Origin: Allium sativum | Lineage: Eukaryota; Streptophyta; Magnoliopsida; Asparagales; Amaryllidaceae | Assembly: GCA_030737875.1 (NCBI GenBank) | Contig: CM060912.1 | Span: 464,570,310-464,634,309 of the forward strand | Length of the DNA: 64,000 nucleotides | Direction of reading: 5' to 3' | Shown: piece by piece, positions 1 to 9,746 of the stretch | Numbering within the stretch: the first letter of the stretch is position 1 | How the letters are laid out: the number at the start of each line of letters is the position of its first letter | Notes under the pieces: generated by a model | Told to the model about the DNA's origin: nothing | What the model saw: only the letters and a program-made list of their open reading frames with translations | The model's database searches: none | Program-made: the position numbers and the translations under genes

Positions 1-138
1 TTCCTTATTCTATGAGAATATGCCAGTAGATAAGACAAGGGATCTGACAAAAGAGGATCGAACGAATAGATTTATCTGAGATGCTGATCCACTAGATTCT
101 TTGTAAATATACATGCGAAGTGGCATTACCTCGGCAAT
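1..138 (-). pseudogene. LINE 3' fragment, downstream of zf-RVT, cut by the LTR complex
   Basis: Read on the minus strand, this piece continues in frame from the LINE zf-RVT fragment that ends at 43144 once the 43-kb LTR insertion and one GCAAT copy are removed. Across the junction the reading runs W-W-I-A-E-V-M-P-L and then about 35 further codons to a stop near position 10. In plant L1-type LINEs the region after zf-RVT is a linker leading to an RNase H-like domain, but no RNase H motif is visible here. The rest of the LINE lies left of the window. The joining by position and reading frame is observed; the exact domain is inferred. Confidence 0.65.
134..138. repeat. Target-site duplication GCAAT, left copy
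   Basis: GCAAT directly precedes the TG of LTR1 and recurs at 43144-43148 directly after the CA end of LTR3. A 5-bp duplication is standard for Ty3/gypsy integrases. It shows that the whole 139-43143 block descends from one insertion event. Confidence 0.9.
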
Positions 139-1170
139 TGTAACAACCCGAAAATCTGAGCCAGTTTAAAATTTTATTTTGGCAATTTTAGCAAATTTGA
201 TTATTTAAAATGAATTGTTTTAAATAATATCGACGAGAAATTTATTTTGAATATATTTAGAACGTATATATTTATACGCGTCGTCGTTAGAATATAAATA
301 TTCATATATAATTATAAATAGAATTGAGAATGGCGCGGTAGTTCGATAATTCGATTTCAAACTTCAATTGAATGTACCGGGTGCAAAACAATCCGGATTT
401 TAGTGAAACCAAAAATCATAGGATCTAATTGATGATATCTTTCCAACGAATCCGGAAAATCGAAATTTCATAGCGGGAATCAAAAGTTATGCCCAGTTGA
501 AAATTCAGAATAGTCGCTATGTAAACTATACATGGCCCAAAAAGTCAAATTTTGCATATGGATGAATTTGGACTCGAAACCACTTCCATTGAGCTCAAAA
601 TGCCGTTTAGAACTCCGAAAAGTTTAAGCTTCGATATATTCCGATATCCAGAATAGTGGCTATGGGCTGGAGTTGTTCGGTTAACAAAACATAGCCCTTA
701 AAAAGTGAAATTTTGCATACGAGCTCAGAATTCGACGAGATAAATTTTTATGGATTCATAATGACAAATCATTGTTGAGTTCCAAATGGCGCGTCGAACG
801 GAGTTAATATGTGGTCGTGCGAGCTGAAACAGTTCCGGGTAAAGCGAGCAGTCATTTTACAAAGGAACATTATTGATAGGACCTCAGAATTCGATTTCGT
901 TTTTTTTATGGATTCGTATCGTCTAAAAATGGTTAAATCCAAAAGGGCATGATTTTTGAAGTTAGCATGTGAGCGTGCGATAAGAAAAGGTGCGCCAGAA
1001 TAGCATTTTTAGAGCTTATCTGAGCATTTTTGTGAATTTTTTTGAATGGTCAAACGAACTCGGAATTCGACGAAACTTTTTCGTTGGACTCGTCTTCACG
1101 TCTACTATCTCGTGTCCGAAATCCGCGGCCATCGGAGATCGCTAGCGTTCAGGCGATACGCGAGAAACTA

Positions 1171-1242
1171 GCATATAAACACTTTTACTTCCTTTTCTTC
1201 TTCACTTTCTTCCTCTTCCTCTTTCTTCACAAAAACTCAAAA
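1171..1242 (+). promoter_or_regulatory. Core promoter of LTR1: TATA box and pyrimidine patch
   Basis: GCATATAAAC at 1171-1180 is followed about 20 bp later by roughly 40 bases made almost only of C and T, the typical plant TATA plus Y-patch arrangement. The start of R would be expected about 30 bp after the TATA box. Equivalent copies lie at 19484-19493 (LTR2) and 37811-37820 (LTR3). The site is predicted from composition only. Confidence 0.55.
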
Positions 1243-1428
1243 ATGGAGTCTCACCCCCCACCGCCGCTGCCCCTCCTCCCACCGCCACCACCGGCCTCCG
1301 GCGAGCCGCCGCACCCCCTCCTCCTCCTCTTCCTCCTCCTCCTTCTCTCTCCTCTTTTCAATAACCCTAAGCCTCACAACACCACCGCCACCACCATGGG
1401 CCCCACCACCAACGCTGCCGCCCCTTAG
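1243..1428 (+). other. Short proline-rich ORF just after the predicted LTR1 start site
   Basis: The first ATG after the predicted start site opens a 61-codon frame beginning MESHPPPP, rich in proline and leucine and encoded by CCN/CTC simple sequence. The copy in LTR2 (19556-19795) has 79 codons and the one in LTR3 (37883-38017) has 44. They share only the first residues because indels in the CT-rich tract change frame. The product is therefore not conserved and a functional protein is unlikely. It could act as an upstream ORF on the element RNA. Confidence 0.25.
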
Positions 1429-1929
1429 CCGACTCCCCACGCCACATCAGGTCCGACGCCCAACCCTAGCCACCCAACTCCGGCCGTAGGCCCCGCTACG
1501 CTCAAAAAACTCATTTTACACTAATCGCCCGTTTTGCAAATAAGCCCCTGACCGTATTTCGCCAATAACTCCCAAACCGTGCGTTTCTGGCCAAAGTCTC
1601 TCTAGACCAAAGTTGTAGAGAACGAAATTCTCTTCGATTTGGCTATATGGAAGTCATGTTTTGGAGCTCGGAGCAGCTTGGAAAACGCGTTCGAAGTCTG
1701 CTGTTCAAAAGCGGTAAAATTCGTGTACTTTCGCGAATTCTGGCGAATTGGAGCATTTTCGGCAAAAAGACCCTTAGGCGAAAGTTGTCCGGAATGGCGC
1801 GTTTAAGCTAGAGAGAAAAATGGTGTGAAGATTGAAGCTCGTTTGCAAACTCTAGGACCCGAACAACGAATCCGAGCATTAGAAAAAAAGTGAGTTTTCT
1901 CCATTTTAAAGCTTCTACAGTTTTTGACA

Positions 1930-2225
1930 TATGAAGTAGAATAAAAATATGATTTTTATATTATAGAAAGAATAAAAACATGATTTTTATATTAGTAGAA
2001 GATTAAAAATATGATTTTTACATTATAGGAGTATCAAAGATTTGATCTTTATATGTAGAAGGAGCAAAGATGTGATTTTTATATAAGTAGCGATATAAAA
2101 ATATAATCTTTATTATATGAACACCGTTGTAAAAATAGAATTTTTATCTATATAGTAGTAGTATAAAAATGTGATTTTTACACACATAGCAACAATATAA
2201 AAATGTGGTTTTTTATATATGTAGT
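1930..2225 (+). repeat. Array of about 36-bp units with small AAAAAT/ATTTTT hairpins (LTR1)
   Basis: About eight degenerate units each contain a small inverted repeat of the type TAAAAATNTGATTTTTA. Equivalent arrays lie at about 20230-20535 and 38575-38880. They fall in the transcribed R-U5 part of the LTR, so the units would form short stem-loops in RNA. Confidence 0.7.
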
Positions 2226-3077
2226 GGCTACGGGCAACGAAAGTGACAAAAGGCGAGAACGACGAAGATTTCTATCAAAGAAGAGTCAAGATGATTGGAT
2301 AGCTATCGGTGAGAATTTCTCACCTTTCAATTTCTTTTCTAGTTATATATATATACTAGGATGCAGACGGTGCTTAGTAGCACCCGACACAATCGTCCAC
2401 AGACCATGGACTTGTTTGTTTGGTTGCATAAATTAGTTAGATGATTTGATTTGAATTTGGTTGATTGGTGAATTTGATTGATGTATGAATGGCGTGGGCC
2501 TTCACTAGACCGGGGATAAGGCTGGGCCTCGTCCCGTTTCTAGTATCGTGCCGTTATGCCGCCGAAATTTTCTAAAATATGTTAGAACAATAAAAATATC
2601 ATTTTATTTAAAGAATGAACTGAATAGAAATTCATATGTTGAAATAAAATGTTTTATCATTAAAAATATAATTTTTAACGTGAATGTGAATAAAATAAAA
2701 TATTCATTTACAAACCGGACGGTTTGTTTATGTACACCTATTTGAAGGACATTGATTGGGACGATAAATTTTACACATCGCCCAACTGCACGAATAAAAT
2801 CTGTGTTTGATTGTTTGAAACCCCACACGGGTGTTGGGATGAAATTTGAAGTTCACTCATCCTGATTGATTAAATATGTCGATCGATTGATTGACATGCC
2901 GTTATAAGCGTTAGATATTTATATTTGATGCTTATACAGTGTAGTGCACTTTGGTTGATGGTTGATTATTTTTCAATGCTATTATATACGTGTGATGTAT
3001 GAAAATCCATATAATTAACATTATATGGTAATTGATTGGGCCTCATTCCAATTTAGAAAATAAAGAATATTATAAAA

Positions 3078-3300
3078 TAAAGGTTCATGTGTTGACTGTA
3101 CTCATCCATTGAGATTAGTCATGTGTTGAACGAAATATTTTAAAAATAAAATTTATATCTTTATCTCTATAAAATAAAGGTTCATGGGTTGACTGTACTC
3201 ATCCGTTGAGATTAGTCATATGTTAAACGAAATAATTTAACAAAAATAGTCACACGTGGACAATACTCATTCGTTGAGATTAGTCATGTATTGACAAAAA
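3078..3300 (+). repeat. Three degenerate direct repeats around CTCATCCGTTGAGATTAGTC
   Basis: Three units of about 80-105 bp carry GTTGACTGTACTCATCCGTTGAG-like cores followed by ATTAGTCATGTGTTGA-like sequence. The same array is present at about 21385-21605 and 39735-39955. No coding potential is seen. Confidence 0.65.
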
Positions 3301-3404
3301 TAATTATTCATTTGTGGAATAGAATGAAGGAATATATGAAGTCGTGTTGATTAGATTAACGCCATTTTGACGTGAACGATATTCATATCGATTTTATTCA
3401 TAAT

Positions 3405-3600
3405 GAAATGAATTGAATTGAAAACGATTTCGAAATGAATTGAATTGAAAACGATTTCGAAATGAATTGAATTGAAAACGATTTCGAAATGAATTGAATA
3501 CAAAACCAATTCGAATTGAATTGAAAACGAATTCGAATTGAATTGGAAACAAATTGAAATGAATTCAAATTGAATTGAATAGGAATGAATTTTAAAACGA
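3405..3600 (+). repeat. About 27-bp tandem array, GAATTGAATTGAAAACGATT type
   Basis: Tandem copies of an AT-rich unit with core GAATTGAAAACGATTTCG decay rightwards into looser GAATTGAA repeats. LTR2 (about 21712-21890) and LTR3 (about 40055-40265) share a variant GAGTTGAATTG unit that LTR1 lacks. LTR2 has also lost a segment around TACAAAACCAA. Spurious translations of the array give repeated FNSIHFEIV-type peptides. Confidence 0.8.
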
Positions 3601-4254
3601 ATTTATAAGGAAGAATTCAATTTTGATTTGAAATGAAATGGAAGTTGAAATTGTTTTCGAAACGAATTCAAAACTATTTTTAAAACTTTGTTTTAAATAG
3701 AAATCGACGAAATATATGTTATATATATTATATATATAATATAATGGCCTGAATAGAACGCGCCGCGCCGCGGCAGTTCGTGAATTTCGACCATTTAATT
3801 CAAACGGACATTACGGGAGATCCGACCGTCGGATTCTCCTAAAACCGGAACCGTTGGGTTCGTATCGAAAAGAGCTTTCTAATGAATATAAGAAATTTGA
3901 AATCTAACGGTTGGATTTGGAGATACGTCCAAATCAAATTCGAAAAAGGTCGCTATAGGTGCAGTTCGATGACCGTTGTTGGAAATCGACTGTACGGGCC
4001 TTGATAAAATTATTCAAAATATCAATAATTTGTGTAAAATCAGAAGAAATGATTTGGGAAGATTTGGGGTGAAAAACTCCATATTTGAAAAGATAAAAAT
4101 AGATTTTTATCGAGATGAACTAGATTGAACTAAATTTAAAACCCGGGTTTTTATTTTTAAATAAATAAATTAGATTTAAAAAGGGGTTTTAAATAATCGG
4201 AATTCCTAATATATTTGAATTAAATTGAACTAGAATTGATTTGAGGGTTTATCG

Positions 4255-4358
4255 TGAACTGTGTTTTAAACAACACTAGTTCTTTAACCCGATGATAAAT
4301 AGAATGTGATTTGGGTTTGTCGTGAACGGTGTTTTAAAAGACATTAGTTCTTTAACCC
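4255..4358 (+). ncRNA. Two tandem hairpins, GGGTT...AACCC type, conserved with the solo LTR
   Basis: Two units at 4255-4290 and 4313-4358 each pair an outer GGGTT with AACCC. The first also pairs an inner GTGTT with AACAC. The related solo LTR has the same element at about 48350-48395 with an inner ATGTT/AACAT pair, so one end base pair changed on both sides. Copies start near 22556 (LTR2) and 40927 (LTR3). The pairing is visible in sequence; a role for the RNA fold is inferred. Confidence 0.4.
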
Positions 4359-4828
4359 AATAAAAGGAGTTTTAACGAATCGGCAATTAGGTTGAAATGT
4401 GAATGTATAATCTAAATTATCAAATTTAGAAATGAGCGAGAATGAAGTATCGCCAGTTTTGCTCCAAAGCGATAGTTAAATCTTTAATTAGATTTGAACG
4501 TGAAATGGTAATTAAATTTACCGATAACACCACGTTGTTAGATATGGAGTATTACCAGTTTTGCTTCATGGGATGAATAGGTTGGGATTGAGAAATAAAA
4601 TAAATAATTACTTCGTTGTGGTTTGCTAATCTCGACTAGTTTAGAAAACAATAATTTGGTTTGAAATGTCATCCAAAGGAAGATTAAAGGATAAATTTTA
4701 AAGAATTTATCTTGGATAAAATTAATGGGAACCTTTCCCAAAAGATGTGAATATTTAAATAACAAAATATTCAGAATTGGAATGAGGCGTATGTTGTGTT
4801 TATGTAACATTCGTTTCTAATATACGCG

Positions 4829-4922
4829 GGTTGTTCGGAAAGGCCGGGTTTACACCCATTCTGAATAACCGATTCGACGATATGTCGAAGATGAAGACGG
4901 TGGTTGAAGACCGAAAGTCTTC
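4829..4922 (+). ncRNA. Stem-loop pair conserved with the solo LTR
   Basis: At 4829-4870 GGTTGTTCGGAA can pair with TTCTGAATAACC using G-T wobbles. At 4906-4922 GAAGAC and GTCTTC flank a CGAAA loop. In the solo LTR the first stem is ATTATTTGGAA/TTCCAAATAAT (about 49362-49402), a perfect stem with different bases. The second is GAAGA/TCTTC at about 49436-49453. Keeping the pairing while the bases change suggests a conserved RNA structure. Confidence 0.4.
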
Positions 4923-5250
4923 ACATCGTTTGGATAACTACTGACGATCCTGATTGGGCAGTACACCCAAGAGGATGGAAATAGTTGGTGGTCGTCCAGG
5001 CGTACTTGGGGATGGATGGATATGCGAGGAAAGTGCCTCCGGTTTCGTTCAGACCCAGAACGGACTTGTAAATGGATTGTGTGTCTGACATCGGATTTTA
5101 TTCTGTGTTGATTGATTTCTATTAAATATACATCTGTTTAGCGGCGGAGAATTTATTCTTTTGCTTAACGCCCTTCTCTGAGACGTACGAGCTTAGAGGT
5201 TGTATATCGATGGACATCAGTCGCATGGCATGAATTGCTTGTGTGGCACG

Positions 5251-5255
5251 CTAAG
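5251..5255. repeat. Target-site duplication CTAAG, left of nested element 1
   Basis: CTAAG precedes nested element 1 and recurs at 16201-16205 after it. LTR3 has a single uninterrupted CTAAG at 41933-41937, which is the pre-insertion site. Confidence 0.92.
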
Positions 5256-7169
5256 TGTAACACCCCGCCTCCGCTAGGGTCACTCGCAAAGGAATGCACT
5301 AGCTTTAGAGGGGCATTATTGGTAAACATGCACAGGAATATCACAAGACAGAACATATAAAATAGCGGAAGTAAAATCGAACTTTCATAAACAATAATAA
5401 TTAAGGTCTAAAGCCTTTTACATCAGAGTACCTCAAAACCTGTCTTGCAATAATAAAGAAGCATAAAAACCTTTTCATAAATTATTCCCCAAAGTAAAGC
5501 GGTGAGGCAGCCATAGCCAAGAGAAGACCAAGCTATACATCAAGCCATACATGATGACCTTCAACAGAAGAAGTCCGAACTAAACAACATCATTTCCTCC
5601 CTGAAACCTGGGGGGGGGGAACGGAAGACAAAGAGGCGAAAGAAAACGGGGTCAGTCATAAAGACTGGTAAGTCCTATCTACTTCCAGTATAAAAACAGG
5701 TAAAGGTAACATGACATGCATAAACTGAAAGTAAACATAAGGATGACTACAAGATAGATAAACTAAACCAGGGTAACAGGCTGAACTACTGTAGCAAGCT
5801 AAACTAAGGTATCGTGATAAACCACGGTGTCATGATAAATCAAGGTATCACATCGTCAGGTTTCTATCAAGTATACTATCCCAAGGTATCTACCCCGTCT
5901 AATATCCCACGGTATCTATTATGTATATTTTTCCTGGTTCTAACATGTATATCTGCTCTGCACCCTCCGTACTAGTATCCCAGCCTTGTTATGTGTTAAC
6001 CATGAATGTCCCTTACTCAAAGTCGTGTAATGGTCCATGTCAACCTAATATATCGCATATATAGGTTACTCAAATCATATGTTTCTTTCCATGTATATAA
6101 GTTTAGTCCTTTGCCGTACCTCGTACGGGCTTCCTCTTGTCGTATTATCCTTGAAATCGTTTGGACTGTCACCCTTGTTCTAGCTAGGCTCTTCTATATG
6201 AATCATCGTTTGAACTACTAGGACTTACGCCCCCTAGCACCACTAGGGATTATGCTTACCTATTGCACGCTTTCGTATTTCGGTTTGGGTTAAAACCACC
6301 TGGACCACTAGGGATTACGCTAACCCTCAACCGCGCCCTTTTTCCCACGCATTCATCGTGAATCGTTTTTCTATAACTGTATGCACATGTATCACATCGT
6401 GCCATCCGAGTCCTGTCACAGGGCAAAACAAGAAATACAGGACTCGGTCGGGAGCTTTAGATTTATCTGCCGATGCAGATACTAAGGTCTGCTTTTCTAC
6501 ACGTGGCTATGGTCCCACGAGACCCCTCCCTCAACTAGTGAAAGGAAACACAAGAGAAAATCTTTCATGAGAACTACACTCCGGCCAGCCCACATCCTAC
6601 GGCCTACCTCACCCATAATTAGATAGCAAATTATGGTCTGTTGGGTGTTCCCTGCCTTTCCGTACGTACATGCTTGACTCAAGATGGTAGATGATCGACG
6701 AACTTGCTATCTCGGGCACCTTATGTATTCGTCGACTCACTGCTATCCACCCCAGTCTTTAGGTCGCTCGCATAGCAACCAAGGCATATTCTTGGTTCTT
6801 CTACCGCAGTCCTTAACCTCTCGTGAGCCTAGTATAATGACCTGGAAGCTCGCAGAGGGATCCCAAGAATATCCTCACGTTCCCCGAAGCCGCTGCTTCG
6901 TTACCCAGTTCGTTGGAGCCTTTATCTAAATCAGATAGCCTGCTCCTACACGCATTCTTAAAAGTTGACCTAACGTATCGGGTTACTAATTTATCTAAGA
7001 AATGGTCCAAACTTCCTTGACTAAGAATTATTACTTAGTTTCCCTTAACTAAGGTTTACCACTTAGCCTTATTTCCATAATCCATGTTAGCTATGGTTAT
7101 TTACCTAATCCTCTGAATTAGGGTTTATCTAATGGGTTAAGTGTCACTTAAGTTCATAACTTAGCCCGT

Positions 7170-7960
7170 CTACAAACCATGTCAAAATTGGCTAAGTATC
7201 CAAGTCCAAGACTTAACCCTACAAACCATGTGTCAAGTTGGCTAAGTATATTAAGCAATCCATAACTTAACCTCGTCTAATTACCATTTTAGATTGGTTA
7301 ATTATATAAATTAACTTGACCTTGTCAAATTATCGAGTCAAATCGGTCAAGCGTATTCAAGTGATTCGTGACTTAGCCTTATCATGTTTTCACGTTAGAT
7401 TGGTTAAGTTTGGGTTAACTTAACCTCCATAAATTCACGAGTTAGATTGGCTAAGTATAGGTCACTTAACCACATCCAATTAACGAGTTAGATTGGTTAA
7501 GTTTAGGTCACTTAACCACATCAAATTAACGAGTTAGATTGGTTAAGTTTAGGTCACTTAACCACATCAAATCATCATGTATAATTGGTTAAGTATAAGT
7601 TGCTTAACCCCATTAAATTATCACATTAAGTTGGTTAAGTATTGGTTACTTAACCTCATTGAATTACCAAGTTTAAATTGGTTAAGTGTTTAACTTAACC
7701 CCATCGAATTACCGTGTTTAGATTAGTTAAGTGTGGATTACTTAACCCCATCTAATTACCGTGGTTAGGTTAGTTAAGTATCAATTACCTAACCCCGTCT
7801 AATTACCGTGTTTAGGTTAGTTAAGTCTTAATCACTTAACCTCATCTAATTACCAAGTCTAAATTGGTTAAGTGTCATTACGGAAATCAAGCCCGGTCCC
7901 ACTTAACCTACCCATTCGTGTCATATCGGTTAAGTGTCATTAGTCAAATTTACTTAACCT
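7170..7960. repeat. Hairpin tandem array GGTTAAGT...ACTTAACC
   Basis: More than a dozen units of about 43-47 bp each combine GGTTAAGT-like and ACTTAACC-like halves separated by a short loop and joined by ATCTAATTACCGTGT-like spacers. Each unit is an inverted repeat and the array is a direct repeat. Copies are at about 13620-14395, 25494-26270 and 31950-32725. The repeats and spacers are both degenerate, so this is not a CRISPR array. Confidence 0.85.
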
Positions 7961-8000
7961 TATCATGTGGCATTAATTTAATTAATGCACTCTTAACCTC

Positions 8001-8205
8001 TCACATTAGACCTTGTTGTGGTTACTAGTTAAGCCGGGCGGGTCCGGGTAGATTTACACCACAACTTAGTCTAACCTCGGGTCTTAAGCGCGACATGGCC
8101 AACTTCTCACATTGGATCCTATTGTTTGTAGCTACTAGTTAAGCCGGGCGGGTCTGGGTAGATTTATGCTACAAACTCAACCCAACCTCGAGTTGGCCAC
8201 TTTCA
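8001..8205 (-). ncRNA. Twin stem-loop with CCGG/CCGG inner helix
   Basis: On the element's sense (minus) strand there are two similar hairpins. One has outer stem GTTTGTAGC/GCTACAAAC, the other TTGTGGT/ACCACAA. Both enclose TCTACCCGG...CCCGGC, where CCGG can pair with CCGG, and both are followed by CTAATGTGAGA or a close variant. The unrelated solo LTR carries the same twin arrangement in sense orientation at about 47891-48110 with different stem bases. Other copies lie at about 14438-14640, 26308-26500 and 32766-32955. Function is unknown; RNA packaging or dimerisation is only a guess. Confidence 0.45.
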
Positions 8206-8542
8206 TGTTTAGCCTAGTGTCATGTTCATGGTCAAGTTTTCAAGCAATTGGGTAGACCTAACTTAATAGGTAAATTCCCAATGGGTAGACCTAACTTAAT
8301 AGGTAAATTCCCAAGCCCATGTTTTTATGCATATTTACATGTTAACTTCCATGTTATATTTAATGTTACATGTTGTCATATTATACCCATTTAACCCAAA
8401 TCATGTTTCACGTCATCTTTTTTTTTTATGAAACTTCAAGTTAAGTTTCTCGTGTATATTCACGCTCGTCTATCCTAACCCCAAAACGTGTTTCCAACGT
8501 AAGTATAGACGAGTCAACATAATGGGAATACTATGACTACAA

Positions 8543-8770
8543 ATTGGCCTCGAACATGCATAGTGTCATAAAAAGGGTTTTGGCCACAAACACACAAAAT
8601 GTCACAAGGGAATTTGGCCACAAACATGCATATTATCAAAAAGGGTTTGGCCATAAACATGCACAACTTAAAAGAGGGGATTGGCCACGAGCATGCATAA
8701 TCTCATAAAGGATTTGGCCACAAACTTGCATGTTAGCATAAGGGGTTTGGGTTCATAATCATGCATAAGC
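8543..8770. repeat. About 38-bp direct repeats around TTTGGCCACAAACATGCATA
   Basis: About six degenerate units alternate a TTGGCCACAAACATGCA core with a variable AAAAGGG tail. Equivalent arrays lie at about 14980-15215, 26850-27080 and 33305-33540. They lie in the R-U5 part of the minus-strand LTR. Confidence 0.75.
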
Positions 8771-9296
8771 CCCAAAATCTTGTCTTAGCCAATGTTTCAC
8801 AAGTGGTTCCTAAAGGTTCATGCTAGCATTTCATGCATAAAGATCCAAACTTGCAAGTTAAACTAGGTTATGCATAGCATGAGAGGCATGATTAAGTCAC
8901 TCACATGGCCTAAAATCATAAACATGAACACAAGAGGCAAGGTAAGGTTCATATAGGTTCGCATAATCATGTTTAGCCTCATTTTATCCCATGTCATTAT
9001 CAAAACTACCGTTTCCATCTAAAAGTAGCTAGAACTTACTTAGGCAAGGCTTAGAAAAGGAGTCATGCATCATCTTGACGAAGAAAGGTGGCTCCTTTGA
9101 AGAAGAACCTTCATGAAACTCGCATAGCAATGTTGATTTGGCCTCTATTTGGCGTAGCAAGCTTGCACCTTTTGATTTGAACCCGATTTGAATGCATAGG
9201 CTCTAGGGATTTGAGATGGAGGCCATGAGAGTAGAAATTTGGCCATAGTTTAGTTACATGAGTGAATAATGAGGGTTTAGGGGTAGGTTTAGGGTC

Positions 9297-9510
9297 TTTT
9301 TATAGAGATTAGGATAGTTTTAGGCCCTTAGATTAACCCTAGGACCAACCTGAACCGTCAGATTTCAAACCAGGCCCAAAAACCTAGCCAAGATAGAAAA
9401 TAGGTGCACCAGACCAGAATCAGCCGACAGGGCAAGTCGACAGCCCTATCGACATGCCTGTCAACTTGCAAGTCGACAGCTCTGTTGACAGCCCAGTCGA
9501 CTTGTCTGGG
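9297..9510 (-). promoter_or_regulatory. U3 promoter of nested 3' LTR: TATA box and GTCGAC array
   Basis: On the minus strand CTCTATAAAAAG (complement of 9296-9307) is a good TATA box. About 115 bp upstream of it, at 9423-9510, is an array of GTCGAC palindromes in a 12-bp CATGCCTGTCGA-type unit. The number and state of units differ among the four nested LTR copies. Short repeats of variable copy number just upstream of a TATA box are typical of retrotransposon U3 enhancers; that role is inferred. Confidence 0.5.
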
Positions 9511-9746
9511 CGGGAATTTTCCCGCCTGGCCCCATTTCTGCATGTTTCGAAATTCAAATTTCCCGAAAACTTCTTTGGGCCTTAACCGGGTCATACGGAC
9601 TTCGATTTTCGAAAACTCGGACTCTATTTCGCGTATTTTTCCGAGACGAACGCAATGGCATAGCCCGTTTTACTTGATTCAGAATTTAAAATTAAATTCT
9701 GCCTTGATTCTCGTTTTAACATGTTATTGAAATACGGGTTGTTATA

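Larger units (their letters stand above)
5256..9746 (-). mobile_element. 3' LTR of nested element 1 (4,491 bp)
   Basis: On the minus strand it begins TATAACAACCCG and ends GGGGTGTTACA. The terminal TA instead of TG is also present in the other three nested LTRs. It contains a G-run near 5609 that differs in length in each of the four copies, tandem repeats at about 7170-7960 and 8543-8770, a duplicated 36-bp segment near 8250-8320, a twin hairpin at 8001-8205, a TATA box near 9297-9305 and a GTCGAC array at 9423-9510. Confidence 0.9.

Noticed and set aside
1042..1428. 128-codon open frame over the LTR1 promoter (and the counterparts at 19358 and 37685)
   Set aside because: It starts upstream of the TATA box and runs through the pyrimidine patch. 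The frame differs between LTR copies because of indels.
6684..6929. 81-codon open frame repeated in all four nested LTRs (also 13122, 24993, 31449)
   Set aside because: It is antisense to the minus-strand element, has no known domain, and is repeated only because the LTR is repeated.
7170..7960. Regular 43-47-bp repeats that look superficially like a CRISPR array
   Set aside because: Both the repeat and spacer parts are degenerate versions of the same unit, and the array lies inside a plant LTR present in four copies.
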